Assembly: GCF_023667495.1 (NCBI RefSeq)
Contig: NZ_JAMOZL010000007.1
Location: 1-64,000, forward strand
Source: Dyadobacter sp. MSC1_007
Lineage (GTDB): Bacteria > Bacteroidota > Bacteroidia > Cytophagales > Spirosomataceae
DNA: 64,000 nucleotides
Direction of reading: 5' to 3'
A model generated the notes under the pieces. That model had not been told where the DNA came from, ran no database searches, and worked only from the letters and a program-made list of their open reading frames with translations. Position 1 is the stretch's first letter. Each line of letters opens with the position of its first letter. Of this stretch, positions 16,035 to 24,529 are shown one piece after another. A program made the position numbers and the translations under genes.

Positions 16035-17355
16035 CATTTGTGAGCAATGCCGTTACGCCGGTTTGATCCATAATAAGCCTACCTACTTTCTCGAAAGCCG
16101 CGCCAGGCTCTATTTGGAAAGTATTATTAAATTGTTTTCCCGAAATCCTGGTTTTGAAACATTGTAAACTAATGCCCGAATGTCTGCGATAATGGTCGAT
16201 CAGCTCGTGAAGGTGCGTTGATACCAGAAAATATGAGCCGCCGAATTGAGGAAATCCATCCATAACGGTTTTGGAGCAATGCAATGCATCTTCCTGGTTC
16301 GTACCTCTAAACAGTTCGTCGATGATCACAAAACATTTCTCTCCCTGCTGCAATGCTTCGGCGGTGCTTTTGATCCGCATCATTTCATTGAAAAAATGAC
16401 TGAATCCGGCATTCAGGTCGTCGGAAAGGTGAATAGAGGTAAATAGCCGGTCGAGGAAAGGCAAATGCAATGACTTCGCAGGAACCGGCCATCCGAGATG
16501 CGCGAGGTAGACGATAACCCCGCACGTTTTAAGGAAAGTCGTTTTGCCGCTGGTATTAGCGCCGGTCAGGATACAAGCTGATTTGTTTTCAGGTAAATGA
16601 AAATCATTGGCAACTGCATTGGCGATTAAAGGATGCCATGCGCGTTCCAAGCGAAACTCACCCGGATTATCACTGAAAACGGGTAGTGTGAGACCCTGCA
16701 TTCCAGCAGTTTTGACAACGGCGAGCAATGCATCCAGCCGGTAAACCGTATCCAGCATTTGGCGGAACTGTTCTTTGTATTTGACGCGGAAATGATAATC
16801 GAGATAAAAGATAGAAGCATTCGATAGCGATTCGTCCTTTTTTCGAAGAGATAAGGTAAGTGCCTTTGAAAGGACGAATTTCCTTACTTCCGCGAGGTCT
16901 TCGGCGAGCTCATCAATATCTTCCGTGTCTGTAATGCGGGTTAATGTCAACTGAACAGCACGAACCAGCTGTAATGTGGCTAATACCCCACTTTGAATGC
17001 GATAATATTCTGCGGCATTTCGGAAAGAGTATATTAGTGTATCAAGCCAATGCTTAAACACGTCCTGCGACATGGAATGGGCCACACTCAGTGTATAGTA
17101 ACTTTCGATAGCCGCTACATAAGATTTGGAAATGCTAATTCGCCAGGCGGCTGGATCCGAAGTAATGCGTTTCAGCAGCTTTTGAGTTTGGGTAACCTCA
17201 GCCAGCGTTTTCTTGGGCTTGACGATAATGGCTTTGAGATGATCAGCACCGCCCTGGGTTTCTGTTTCATTAAAGAAATCGAAAATGCTGGTTGCACGGC
17301 TATTTTCCGGCAAAATCTGCAATTCGTGTAAAGTATGACGGTCAACAGGCTGCAT
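16012..17355 (-). CDS. MutS-family ATPase lacking the mismatch-binding domains
   Basis: A 447-residue protein containing only a helical core or lever region (about 1-250) and the MutS ATPase domain. Walker A is GANTSGKTT (about 263-271), the Walker B region is IDELFRGTN, and STHLHEL is the switch histidine motif. The N-terminal mismatch-recognition and connector domains of true MutS (about 850 residues) are absent, so it should not read mismatches. Similar stand-alone proteins occur in Bacteroidota; their role is unsettled. The ATG at 17355 is preferred, because the longer frame starts with a TTG that lies inside a TACATTTG promoter element. Confidence 0.88.
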   Translation of the reverse strand: MQPVDRHTLHELQILPENSRATSIFDFFNETETQGGADHLKAIIVKPKKTLAEVTQTQKLLKRITSDPAAWRISISKSYVAAIESYYTLSVAHSMSQDVFKHWLDTLIYSFRNAAEYYRIQSGVLATLQLVRAVQLTLTRITDTEDIDELAEDLAEVRKFVLSKALTLSLRKKDESLSNASIFYLDYHFRVKYKEQFRQMLDTVYRLDALLAVVKTAGMQGLTLPVFSDNPGEFRLERAWHPLIANAVANDFHLPENKSACILTGANTSGKTTFLKTCGVIVYLAHLGWPVPAKSLHLPFLDRLFTSIHLSDDLNAGFSHFFNEMMRIKSTAEALQQGEKCFVIIDELFRGTNQEDALHCSKTVMDGFPQFGGSYFLVSTHLHELIDHYRRHSGISLQCFKTRISGKQFNNTFQIEPGAAFEKVGRLIMDQTGVTALLTNAKRPSTH

Positions 17356-17376
17356 TTGAAGGTTTTCGAATATCTT

Positions 17377-17384
17377 CAAATGTA
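17377..17384 (-). promoter_or_regulatory. Possible -7 element of the MutS-like gene
   Basis: On minus, TACATTTG matches TAnnTTTG 21 bases upstream of the ATG at 17355. The -33 region is weak. The site overlaps the alternative TTG start, which argues against that start. Confidence 0.45.
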
Positions 17385-17418
17385 AATAGCAGCGTTGAAG
17401 TGGAGGCGTTAAATAAAG

Positions 17419-18660
17419 TTAAACTTCGCTCTTTTTGGGAAAGGCCAGCCAGATAAAATAGCCCGTAAGCGCAACGATTGCCGTTTGCATTACATAATCA
17501 AGCAGCAACTCCGAAGAAGCAGCGGTATCCGAAGGCGTCATGTAGCAAGGCATCCCAAGCCGCCACCAATAGGATGGATGAACGACACAAAGCAGGTTGA
17601 AAATAAAGAGCAATGCAACCTGTGTTTTGTTATTCCAATCAATCACATAAAAAACGAGCGGGATCAGGAAAAGGAAAATGTAATTGCTATAAGCGCTCTG
17701 CTGGACGATCATCATCGTAGCATATAACACGGTCCAGACCTTGGATAGCATCACCCGGAAATCCGCATTCCGAAGCCGCCAGGCAGCCAGGCAAGCCAGA
17801 CCAACGGATGCGACCAGCCCGATCCAGTTCCAGAATTTTTCACCTACCCCTATTGAATTGAAAAACCAGGGGTTGAGGATAGAAGGGATATTTGGTGCGC
17901 GTAGCGTTTTGGCTTCATCGAGGGGCTGCAAGAATTCCAATCCCACCAACGGATAGAGAATGCCTAGGGAAATGATACCGATAATGGCCATTGGCACCAG
18001 AAAACGTATTTTTTGCTTTTCGAGGATAAAAAGCGGCACGAGGATTAGCACAAAAATGGCCTTCGTCATCAATAGCCCGATCGCGAGAATGGCCGCATAC
18101 CATTCCACACGCAATGTCCGTTCGCGAACGAGGTAAGCCAATATCACAAAGAGCCACATCCAAACGTCTTCCTGCGCCCCGATCACACAAAGTACCAGCG
18201 AGCCCGGAAGCAACAAATAAAGCAGCGAACGAAACAGGAATGTACCCTGTGATTGGAATGGCCTGAAAAAGTGGTAAGAAGCAAGCAATGCAAGTCCATC
18301 CATGACAGCCATCGTGAGGACGATCATTTTCGGGCTGTACCATAGTTTAAGCCATATTCCCAGGAAGTTGGCGTACAATGGCGAATAGGGTGACCAAAAA
18401 TCGCGGTATACCACCTGGCCCATCGACGCTTTGCTGGCTTCGTCCCAGAAACCGTTCACGTCCGAAGTCGGTTCCATGTTGGCGATCAGGTACACGGCTA
18501 TGAATGGCAGGAGCCGTAAAATAACCCAGGCGATAGCCAAGACGCTTGTCGGCGTAGCTTTTTCCAGCCAGTTGATCAGAGCGTCCTTTTTGAAAAGTAA
18601 TGCAGCCGTTGCAAATAATGCGATCAGACTGATGGCGGTTTTAGCTAAAACAATGCTCAT
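17419..18660 (-). CDS. GT-C-like polytopic membrane protein (second of paralogous pair)
   Basis: A 413-residue membrane protein with about ten hydrophobic segments. Near residue 80 it has VYRDFWSPYSPLYANFLG, resembling the first periplasmic loop of GT-C glycosyltransferases (GT87/ArnT-like), where an acidic residue binds a polyprenyl-linked sugar donor. It is a paralogue of the gene upstream: both share NxEP, YRDFWS and PLY at matching places. The start ATG overlaps the upstream stop by 4 bases (ATGA at 18657-18660), implying translational coupling. A glycosyltransferase role is inferred from architecture; no donor or acceptor can be named. Confidence 0.65.
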   Translation of the reverse strand: MSIVLAKTAISLIALFATAALLFKKDALINWLEKATPTSVLAIAWVILRLLPFIAVYLIANMEPTSDVNGFWDEASKASMGQVVYRDFWSPYSPLYANFLGIWLKLWYSPKMIVLTMAVMDGLALLASYHFFRPFQSQGTFLFRSLLYLLLPGSLVLCVIGAQEDVWMWLFVILAYLVRERTLRVEWYAAILAIGLLMTKAIFVLILVPLFILEKQKIRFLVPMAIIGIISLGILYPLVGLEFLQPLDEAKTLRAPNIPSILNPWFFNSIGVGEKFWNWIGLVASVGLACLAAWRLRNADFRVMLSKVWTVLYATMMIVQQSAYSNYIFLFLIPLVFYVIDWNNKTQVALLFIFNLLCVVHPSYWWRLGMPCYMTPSDTAASSELLLDYVMQTAIVALTGYFIWLAFPKKSEV

Positions 18661-19928
18661 GCCAAAACAGCGGTTTCAGAAACGACGACCTTCCGGTAGG
18701 TTTCACGGAGCACCCAAAGGAAGCAAAGCACATTCATCAGCTGCAATGCGTATTCGAACAGATAAGATAGGTTACCGAACATCCCCGGCGATATATATGC
18801 AGGTTGTTTGATATAAACCCACACAAAAGGTTGAACGACCGTAAGCCAGTTCAATGCAAGGAGCACAACAATGTGAGCAGTTTTACGAATGTCGATGATC
18901 TCAAAAAGAACAGCCATCAGGTATGCGATCACGTAAGCGCCCATCGCACTGGCCTGGAAGAGCATCATACAGACAAAGCAAGCGATAAAAAGACCGGGTA
19001 AAACCTCGTTGATATGCCGATGGCGCGCTTTATAAGCCATATATACCGGGATAAAAACTGTAAACAGCAATCCAAACCAATTGATCATCGTCGATTTTTT
19101 TTCATCAACATGGAAAAGCAGCTCTATAAATGGGCGGCTTACCGAAAACAAGTTAGGCGTCATGAGCTGTTCGGTATGCTGAATGGGCATTAAAAACAGG
19201 TCGCCGATCTGCCAGTAGAGGAAACCAACGGCCGGTAATCCCACAGCAGCCATTACCAACAGCATTTTGATTGGTTTTTTAACCATTACCAATAGTGCCG
19301 GAAGTAAAAAAATGAACGTAACTTTAATGGTAAGCAACGTCATCGCATAAAGCAGGCCGACGCCTACCTCGTAGTCTGTCGTCCTTTTAAGCGTATAGCG
19401 CCAGATCAACAGCGCCGCGCCCCAAAACCAGACTTCCTCCTGCCCATCGACCAGAATATACATAAATGCAGCCGGCAGCATATAATATATCACAGCCAGT
19501 TGTAAAGCTTTTGATGATTTTGACTTGTAAGTCTGATAGGTTAGCCAGAGAATACCGCTTTCCATCAATACCATAAACAATACAATGGCCCGCGCATTAT
19601 GCCATATCCAAACCGGAATACTGATGATATAAGCGTAGAGCGGAGCGTGGTAAGACCAGAAATCTCGGTAAACAAATCCGCCGCGTTTAGCAGCTTCGGC
19701 TTTGTAGAAAAAGAATGGTATATCGCCACGCGGTTCTTCGTTGACGATCAGGAATATGCCGATCCAGGGAATGAGGCGGAAGAGCAGAAAACCCAACCCT
19801 AAAACCAGTTTCTCGTTTTCCTGTTGCCACTTTGCAAATAAATCTGACTTGCTGATCGTCCAGATTATTCCAACAGTCAATCCGAGGTTGATGAGGAGTT
19901 TAATATAAAAAATCGTAAGAATGGGCAT
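18657..19928 (-). CDS. GT-C-like polytopic membrane protein (first of paralogous pair)
   Basis: A 423-residue membrane protein with about ten hydrophobic helices. The loop VYRDFWSYHAPLYAYI near residue 85 matches its downstream paralogue and resembles GT-C polyprenyl-sugar transferases. The start at 19928 (MPILTIFYIK) was chosen because the longer frame begins with a TTG at 19955 that falls in a TAGTTTTG promoter-like element. It overlaps the next gene by 4 bases. The pair could act as a heteromer or on successive sugars; this is inference. I do not recognise a named protein. Confidence 0.65.
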   Translation of the reverse strand: MPILTIFYIKLLINLGLTVGIIWTISKSDLFAKWQQENEKLVLGLGFLLFRLIPWIGIFLIVNEEPRGDIPFFFYKAEAAKRGGFVYRDFWSYHAPLYAYIISIPVWIWHNARAIVLFMVLMESGILWLTYQTYKSKSSKALQLAVIYYMLPAAFMYILVDGQEEVWFWGAALLIWRYTLKRTTDYEVGVGLLYAMTLLTIKVTFIFLLPALLVMVKKPIKMLLVMAAVGLPAVGFLYWQIGDLFLMPIQHTEQLMTPNLFSVSRPFIELLFHVDEKKSTMINWFGLLFTVFIPVYMAYKARHRHINEVLPGLFIACFVCMMLFQASAMGAYVIAYLMAVLFEIIDIRKTAHIVVLLALNWLTVVQPFVWVYIKQPAYISPGMFGNLSYLFEYALQLMNVLCFLWVLRETYRKVVVSETAVLA

Positions 19929-19952
19929 GTGCAATCTGTCGTGATCAAGCCG

Positions 19953-19960
19953 CAAAACTA
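19953..19960 (-). promoter_or_regulatory. Possible -7 element of the GT-C-like gene pair
   Basis: On minus, TAGTTTTG matches TAnnTTTG 24 bases before the ATG at 19928. The nearest upstream TTTTG lies 26 bases away, farther than usual. Confidence 0.4.
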
Positions 19961-20024
19961 AGACAAGTTTTGATGAAAGTGAGCAGCAAAACCCAAAGTT
20001 TTAATTGGTTAGGCAATTGTATGC

Positions 20025-20055
20025 TTGCATACCGGTTGCTTAAAACTTATTTTTG
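20025..20055 (+). promoter_or_regulatory. Promoter of the acyl-CoA dehydrogenase gene
   Basis: TTG (20025-20027), a 20-base spacer and TATTTTTG (20048-20055) fit the Bacteroidota consensus. The start point would be near 20062, so the reading-frame TTG at 20025 cannot be the start codon. Confidence 0.6.
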
Positions 20056-20087
20056 AAAATCTTCATCCACTACAATCAACGTTACTT

Positions 20088-21254
20088 ATGTCAACTTCGC
20101 AGACGCTTACCGGAATGGATTTTAATCTTAGCGAAGAGCATCTTGCGGTGCAAGACGCTGCACGTGACTTTGCCTGGAATGAATTGCTGCCCGGCGCGAT
20201 TGAACGGGACAATGCACAAAAATTTGATCCGGACCTGCTGCGAAAAATGGGTGAATTAGGTTTCATGGGCATGATGGTGAGCCCTGAATACGGCGGTGGC
20301 GGTATGGATACCCTCGCTTATGTGATTGCGATGGAGGAAATATCGAAGGTTGATGCGTCCGCTGGGGTAATCATGTCGGTGAATAATTCGCTGGTGTGCT
20401 GGGGACTGGAAGAGTATGGGACCGAAGCCCAGAAACAACAATATCTGACACGGCTGGCAAGCGGGTCGGTGATTGGGGCGTTCTGCCTTTCGGAGCCGGA
20501 AGCTGGCTCGGATGCCACTTCGCAGCATACCACGGCGTTTGAGCTGGATGGGCACTATTTATTAAATGGTACCAAAAATTGGATTACCAACGGCGGCACG
20601 TCTGCAATATGTCTCGTCATCGCGCAAACCCACCCGGAATTGGGACATAAGGGGATTAATGCATTCATAGTTGAAAAGGGCTGGGAAGGCTTCTCTGTTG
20701 GAAAAAAAGAAGATAAAATGGGTATAAGGGCCTCTGATACAAATACGTTGATGTTTGGTGAGGTGAAGGTGCCGAAAGAAAACAGGATCGGTGACGATGG
20801 CTTTGGTTTTAAATTCGCTATGACTGTCCTGAATGGCGGCAGGATCGGGATTGCGGCGCAGGCGCTGGGAATTGCAGCGGGTGCATTTGAACTTTCCTTG
20901 AAATATTCCAAGGAAAGGAAGACGTTTGGGAAACCGATCAGCGACCACCAGGCGATTCAGTTTAAATTGTCGGAAATGGCCGTAAAAATCGAAGCTGCCC
21001 GAATGTTGGTTTACAAGGCGGCGCGTTTGAAAGATGAAGGAAAGGATTATATACAGGCCGCAGCGATGGCCAAATTATATGCATCCGAAACAGCAATGTG
21101 GGTGACAACAGAGGCCGTCCAGATTCACGGAGGGTATGGTTATGTGAAAGAATACCATGTAGAACGCATGATGCGGGATGCAAAAATTACCCAGATTTAT
21201 GAAGGTACCTCCGAAATCCAAAAATTAGTGATCGCCCGCGAGCTCCTCAAATGA
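20088..21254 (+). CDS. Acyl-CoA dehydrogenase
   Basis: An FAD enzyme that oxidises acyl-CoA to trans-2-enoyl-CoA in fatty-acid or branched-chain amino-acid breakdown and passes electrons to ETF. The protein has 388 residues from this start, or 379 from the ATG at 20115 (MDFNLSEEHL), which is the more usual family start. Signatures are GAFCLSEPEAGSDA (flavin and substrate site, about 130-143), NGTKNWITNG, the GGRIGIAAQALGIA segment (about 253-266), and a C-terminal QIYEGTSEIQKLVIAREL with the catalytic-base region YEGTSEI. It resembles short-chain (butyryl) dehydrogenases. It has its own promoter and no operon partner. Confidence 0.93.
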   Translation: MSTSQTLTGMDFNLSEEHLAVQDAARDFAWNELLPGAIERDNAQKFDPDLLRKMGELGFMGMMVSPEYGGGGMDTLAYVIAMEEISKVDASAGVIMSVNNSLVCWGLEEYGTEAQKQQYLTRLASGSVIGAFCLSEPEAGSDATSQHTTAFELDGHYLLNGTKNWITNGGTSAICLVIAQTHPELGHKGINAFIVEKGWEGFSVGKKEDKMGIRASDTNTLMFGEVKVPKENRIGDDGFGFKFAMTVLNGGRIGIAAQALGIAAGAFELSLKYSKERKTFGKPISDHQAIQFKLSEMAVKIEAARMLVYKAARLKDEGKDYIQAAAMAKLYASETAMWVTTEAVQIHGGYGYVKEYHVERMMRDAKITQIYEGTSEIQKLVIARELLK

Positions 21255-21332
21255 TGTGAAATTTCCCGTCAAGTCGTTTTTCTTCGGAATGTTGGATTAA
21301 AATGATATCAAAATATCACTTTTTTTTAAATT

Positions 21333-21379
21333 TTTGTGAAACTATACTTGTATTAGTTTTGTACAATTTATTAGATTTG
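21333..21379 (+). promoter_or_regulatory. Tandem promoters on an 18-base direct repeat
   Basis: Promoter one is TTTG (21333-21336), 17 bases, TAGTTTTG (21354-21361). Promoter two is TTG (21348-21350), 21 bases, TAGATTTG (21372-21379). The two -7 boxes sit in consecutive 18-base repeats (21353-21370 and 21371-21388), each with the palindrome TTGTACAA. Both would drive the AraC-type regulator 48 bases on. The palindromes could be operator sites. Confidence 0.55.
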
Positions 21380-21426
21380 TACAAAATTAGAATAATCGGT
21401 CGGAACGACCCTTAAATATACCAAGT

Positions 21427-22356
21427 ATGGAAGACTATAATAAGATTATTGAGTCGTTGGGGGTAAAGTTTGTAAAGGCCCGTCACATCCGGATCTTGCA
21501 GCCCATTACCATTAAAAACTTTTATGACGTTCAGAACTCCCTGACAATTCTGTACGACGGTGAAGTTTCTTTTGGTTCGGAGGAATCGCACAAGGTTGAA
21601 GAGGGCGATATGCTTTTTATTCCCGGAGGCAAGCATGCGACCGTGACATATGGTAACACGCAGACAGCCAAGACCGTATCGAACGAGGAGTTCATGACTA
21701 ACCGCGATAATTACATTGAGGCGGGTCACGATCCAGCACTAATCGGTAAGTTGCCGAACTCGTTTGGATTGATTTCTTTTGAAGCGAAAGTTTTTGATAC
21801 TGTTAACTTTTTCACCTCTCTGGACGTACCGCCGTTCCTGATCAAGAGAGATGACCAGATTGCAGCGACGATCAACCAAATACTGACGGAGGACATGCTG
21901 GATACGCCGGGTAAAGGCCGTATCATCAAAATCAAGACCGAAGAGGTTGTGATCGAGATTATCCGCTACATTCTAAAGAACAAATTGTTCGTAGAGCAGC
22001 TGGTAACCAACAGCACATACTTCAAAGATCCCCGTCTGATCGATATTTTTGCATATATCAAAGACAACCTGGGCGGAGACCTTTCTAACAAGGTGCTGGC
22101 CAATGTCGCCAACGTTTCGGAGGATTATGTTGGCCAGTATTTCAAAATGCTGACCGGGATCAACCCACAGGATTATATTGAATACCAGCGGATGGAAAAG
22201 GCGGTTGACTTGCTGCGTACTTCTAAAAAGAGCATTCGCGCCATCGGTTCCGATGTGGGTTACAAAGACACGGCCTACTTCTGCCGTCGTTTCAAAATGA
22301 TGTTCGGTATTCCGGCAGGTAAAATGCGCCGCCGCGAATCGTTGATGAATGTTTAG
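21427..22356 (+). CDS. AraC-family transcriptional regulator
   Basis: A 309-residue protein. The N-terminal cupin-like region (about 25-80) contains VEEGDMLFIPGGKHATV. A C-terminal AraC/XylS double helix-turn-helix (about 205-300) contains DLSNKVLANVANVSEDYVGQYFK as the first HTH and AIGSDVGYKDTAYFCRRFKMMFGIPAGKMRR as the second. It probably binds a small ligand and regulates nearby or remote genes. It is preceded by two overlapping promoters with TTGTACAA palindromes, which suggests autoregulation. A terminator closes the unit. The ligand and targets cannot be read from the sequence. Confidence 0.9.
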   Translation: MEDYNKIIESLGVKFVKARHIRILQPITIKNFYDVQNSLTILYDGEVSFGSEESHKVEEGDMLFIPGGKHATVTYGNTQTAKTVSNEEFMTNRDNYIEAGHDPALIGKLPNSFGLISFEAKVFDTVNFFTSLDVPPFLIKRDDQIAATINQILTEDMLDTPGKGRIIKIKTEEVVIEIIRYILKNKLFVEQLVTNSTYFKDPRLIDIFAYIKDNLGGDLSNKVLANVANVSEDYVGQYFKMLTGINPQDYIEYQRMEKAVDLLRTSKKSIRAIGSDVGYKDTAYFCRRFKMMFGIPAGKMRRRESLMNV

Positions 22357-22383
22357 AAAGTAATGTTAGACTATATTTTGAAA

Positions 22384-22411
22384 AGGGGGCCGGTTCCGGT
22401 CCTCTTTTTTT
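22384..22411. terminator. Bidirectional terminator between convergent genes
   Basis: AGGGGGCCGG (22384-22393) pairs with CCGGTCCTCT (22396-22405) with two G-T pairs, followed by a T run. On minus it follows the NTF2-like gene with AAAAGGGG turned into a T-rich tail. Confidence 0.75.
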
Positions 22412-22415
22412 GTGC

Positions 22416-22853
22416 CTATTGTTGAATCGGCGTGAATTGGGCCGCAGTCACCTTCCATTGCCCGCCTGACCGCACACATACGGTAGTATACGCAACGTTT
22501 GCCTGATAGCCGTTATTCTGAATCCTGGCGCTCACATTCCATTGTCCGGACACCACAGCCACGTCGCCGTACATGCGCGTGGTCGTACCAGTTAGTATGC
22601 CCGAATCGACCACAATATAACCCTGGGTAATGGCCTGCTGCAATGTAGGCGAGTCGACCAAATGACCGTTGAAACTGACGACGGTAAAATCAGTGGAAAT
22701 CAGACTGCCGAGGCTAGCGGCATCTTCTTCGAGCAAAGCTTTGAAAAACAGATTGGAACAGTCCGTGCCGTCCACAGGCTTTGGGGCATTGTTCTGGGCA
22801 AGTGCGGGCAAGATGATGAGCGTCAGTAATAGTATGGTCAGGTTTTGTTTCAT
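22416..22853 (-). CDS. Exported NTF2-like (DUF4440/SnoaL) protein
   Basis: A 145-residue protein with a cleavable signal peptide (MKQNLTILLLTLIILPALAQ, cleavage likely after ALA). It is followed by a small cystatin/NTF2-like fold: FFKALLEEDAASLGSLISTDFTVVSFNGHLVD, then RMYGDVAVVSGQWNVSA and a terminal QWKVTAAQFTPI strand. Such domains hold small molecules or act as accessory folds; no enzyme activity can be assigned. It is divergent from the small lipoprotein gene at 22973 and convergent with the AraC-type gene, so probably a single-gene unit. Confidence 0.75.
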   Translation of the reverse strand: MKQNLTILLLTLIILPALAQNNAPKPVDGTDCSNLFFKALLEEDAASLGSLISTDFTVVSFNGHLVDSPTLQQAITQGYIVVDSGILTGTTTRMYGDVAVVSGQWNVSARIQNNGYQANVAYTTVCVRSGGQWKVTAAQFTPIQQ

Positions 22854-22972
22854 GTTGTCAGATGTTGTTTTGGATTTTGAAAACAGACGTCGGGGTAAAT
22901 AGCAAAATTCTCGCTTGGGATGGCTAGATTCGCCCTTGTTTTTGAATGAACGATTATGAAGCTTTTACAGTG

Positions 22973-23362
22973 ATGAAATTACCTATAAAAATATTGATTA
23001 CCACATTGATTGGTTTGATGGGCGCCTGCTCTAATCCTCCTGAAAAATTAGGCAATATGGACCTTAATAAATGGCGTAGTGACCGTGGTGGGTGTAACAA
23101 TACCCGAAAGGTTATGGAAAAAGATTTAAAGGCTGCGGAGGCAGAATTAAAGGGCAAGTTTGCGGATACAGTTGGCGATATATTGGGTCGGCCGGATATT
23201 CAGCAGCTGGGCGAGCGCAATACAAAGTTCTATGTCTATTTCCTGGAAAAGGGCCCGCAGTGTGATGATATGAAGGCTAAATCGGCTGCCAAAAAAGTCA
23301 TATTGAAATTCAATGCGGTAGGGTTGCTGTCGGAGATCACTTATCAGGACCGCCCGCTCTGA
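22973..23362 (+). CDS. Small lipoprotein, unknown function
   Basis: A 129-residue protein with a lipoprotein signal peptide ending in the lipobox LMGAC (lipidated Cys19). The ATG at 22973 (MKLPIKILITT) was chosen over the ATG at 22946 because the longer form puts charged residues before the signal peptide. The mature part includes LNKWRSDRGGCNNTRKVM and a DILGRPDIQQLGERNTKFYVYFLEKGPQCD segment, which recalls the small outer-membrane BamE/SmpA-like fold. That likeness is weak and is inference. Its stop codon directly abuts the stop of the convergent nadD gene. Confidence 0.7.
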   Translation: MKLPIKILITTLIGLMGACSNPPEKLGNMDLNKWRSDRGGCNNTRKVMEKDLKAAEAELKGKFADTVGDILGRPDIQQLGERNTKFYVYFLEKGPQCDDMKAKSAAKKVILKFNAVGLLSEITYQDRPL

Positions 23363-23935
23363 TCAAAGATAGAATTTCTTGATCCTGATCAGCTGTTCCA
23401 CAGGCTCAGGCACCATATAGCGAATGGAAATCCCGTTTTTCACGGAGTTGCGCAGGAATGTTGCCGAAATGTCGAGTAGCGGCGCTTCCACGAACTTTAC
23501 CGCCGGATGGTTCCCGAATGCGTGTGCTTTGGAATTCGGCCTTGGGTACACGTAGAGGCCGGTATATTCGAGAATTTTTTCGTGATTCTTCCAATTAGGA
23601 AATTGCGCCAGATTATCTTCTCCCATGATCAACTTGAAAGTGTGCTGGGGAAATTTCTCCTGCAATCTCACGAGCGTATCGATCGTATAACTTGGCTTTG
23701 GCATATGGAATTCGATATCCGTTGCCCGTAGTGAAGTATTATCTGAAATAGCCCGTTGGACGAGGTCGTAGCGATCAAACTCATGCAAAAGGCTACTGTT
23801 TTTCTTAAAAGGATTTTGAGGACTTACCACAAACCAGACCTGTTCGAGATCCGTGGTGGTAGCCATTGTATTGGCGATGATCAGATGGCCAATGTGGATG
23901 GGATTGAATGATCCAAAGAATAGGCCGATTTTCAT
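23363..23935 (-). CDS. nadD: Nicotinate-nucleotide adenylyltransferase
   Basis: Transfers AMP from ATP to nicotinate mononucleotide in NAD synthesis. The 190-residue protein begins MKIGLFFGSFNPIHIGHLII with the nucleotidyltransferase GSFNPxHxGH motif at 8-17. The C-terminal ISATFLRNSVKNG region carries the ISxTxxR motif. It lies 15 bases downstream of gmk on the same strand. The cluster sigma factor, anti-sigma protein, gmk, nadD reads as one unit. The gene ends base-to-base against the convergent lipoprotein gene, so transcripts from the two sides must meet without any spacer. Confidence 0.96.
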   Translation of the reverse strand: MKIGLFFGSFNPIHIGHLIIANTMATTTDLEQVWFVVSPQNPFKKNSSLLHEFDRYDLVQRAISDNTSLRATDIEFHMPKPSYTIDTLVRLQEKFPQHTFKLIMGEDNLAQFPNWKNHEKILEYTGLYVYPRPNSKAHAFGNHPAVKFVEAPLLDISATFLRNSVKNGISIRYMVPEPVEQLIRIKKFYL

Positions 23936-23950
23936 CGCTCAGAGCGTGTT

Positions 23951-24520
23951 TTAAGATTTGATGAATGCCTGTACGAGCTGCTCTGCTTTTCCAAGCGTCT
24001 CATCGAGGTTATCGTTGAGGAGTACTTCGTCGAACTCATGCTCGAAACTCTGCTCATAACGGACTTTCGCCAGGCGGGTGGCCAGCGACTCGGGCGTTTC
24101 AGTGCCACGGCTTGCCAAGCGGCGTTTGATTTCTTCCTCGGAAGTAACTTTGACGAAAACAGCGAGTGCTGCATCGCCATATGCTTCCTTCAATTTAAGT
24201 CCCCCTTTCACATCCACATCGAAAACGACGTGTTTGCCCTGATCCCAGAGACGCTGAATTTCAGATTTTAATGTCCCGTAATAATTTCCAGCGTACACCT
24301 CTTCCCACTCTGCAAACTGCTGATCGGCTATCTTTTGCCGGAAATCCTGAAGTGTCAGGAAATAGTAGTCCTTGCCGTCTATCTCGTAGTCACGCCGTGT
24401 GCGTGTACAGGCCGAAACAGAAAAGGCCAGTTGATGTGTGTATTTATTTAATAAATGCCTTACGATGGTTGTCTTTCCGGACCCGGACGGAGCAGAAAAT
24501 ATGATAAGCTTACCTTTCAC
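23951..24520 (-). CDS. gmk: Guanylate kinase
   Basis: Phosphorylates GMP to GDP. It has 189 residues. The P-loop APSGSGKTTIV lies at 10-20, the GMP-binding segment at SACTRTRRDYEIDGKDYYFL, and the lid contains IKRRLASRGTETPESLATRLAK. It begins with a GTG codon at 24520: MKGKLIIFSAP is the family's usual start, and no ATG is available at that point. It follows the anti-sigma gene by 9 bases and precedes nadD by 15. Confidence 0.96.
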   Translation of the reverse strand: MKGKLIIFSAPSGSGKTTIVRHLLNKYTHQLAFSVSACTRTRRDYEIDGKDYYFLTLQDFRQKIADQQFAEWEEVYAGNYYGTLKSEIQRLWDQGKHVVFDVDVKGGLKLKEAYGDAALAVFVKVTSEEEIKRRLASRGTETPESLATRLAKVRYEQSFEHEFDEVLLNDNLDETLGKAEQLVQAFIKS

Positions 24521-24529
24521 TCGAACAGA

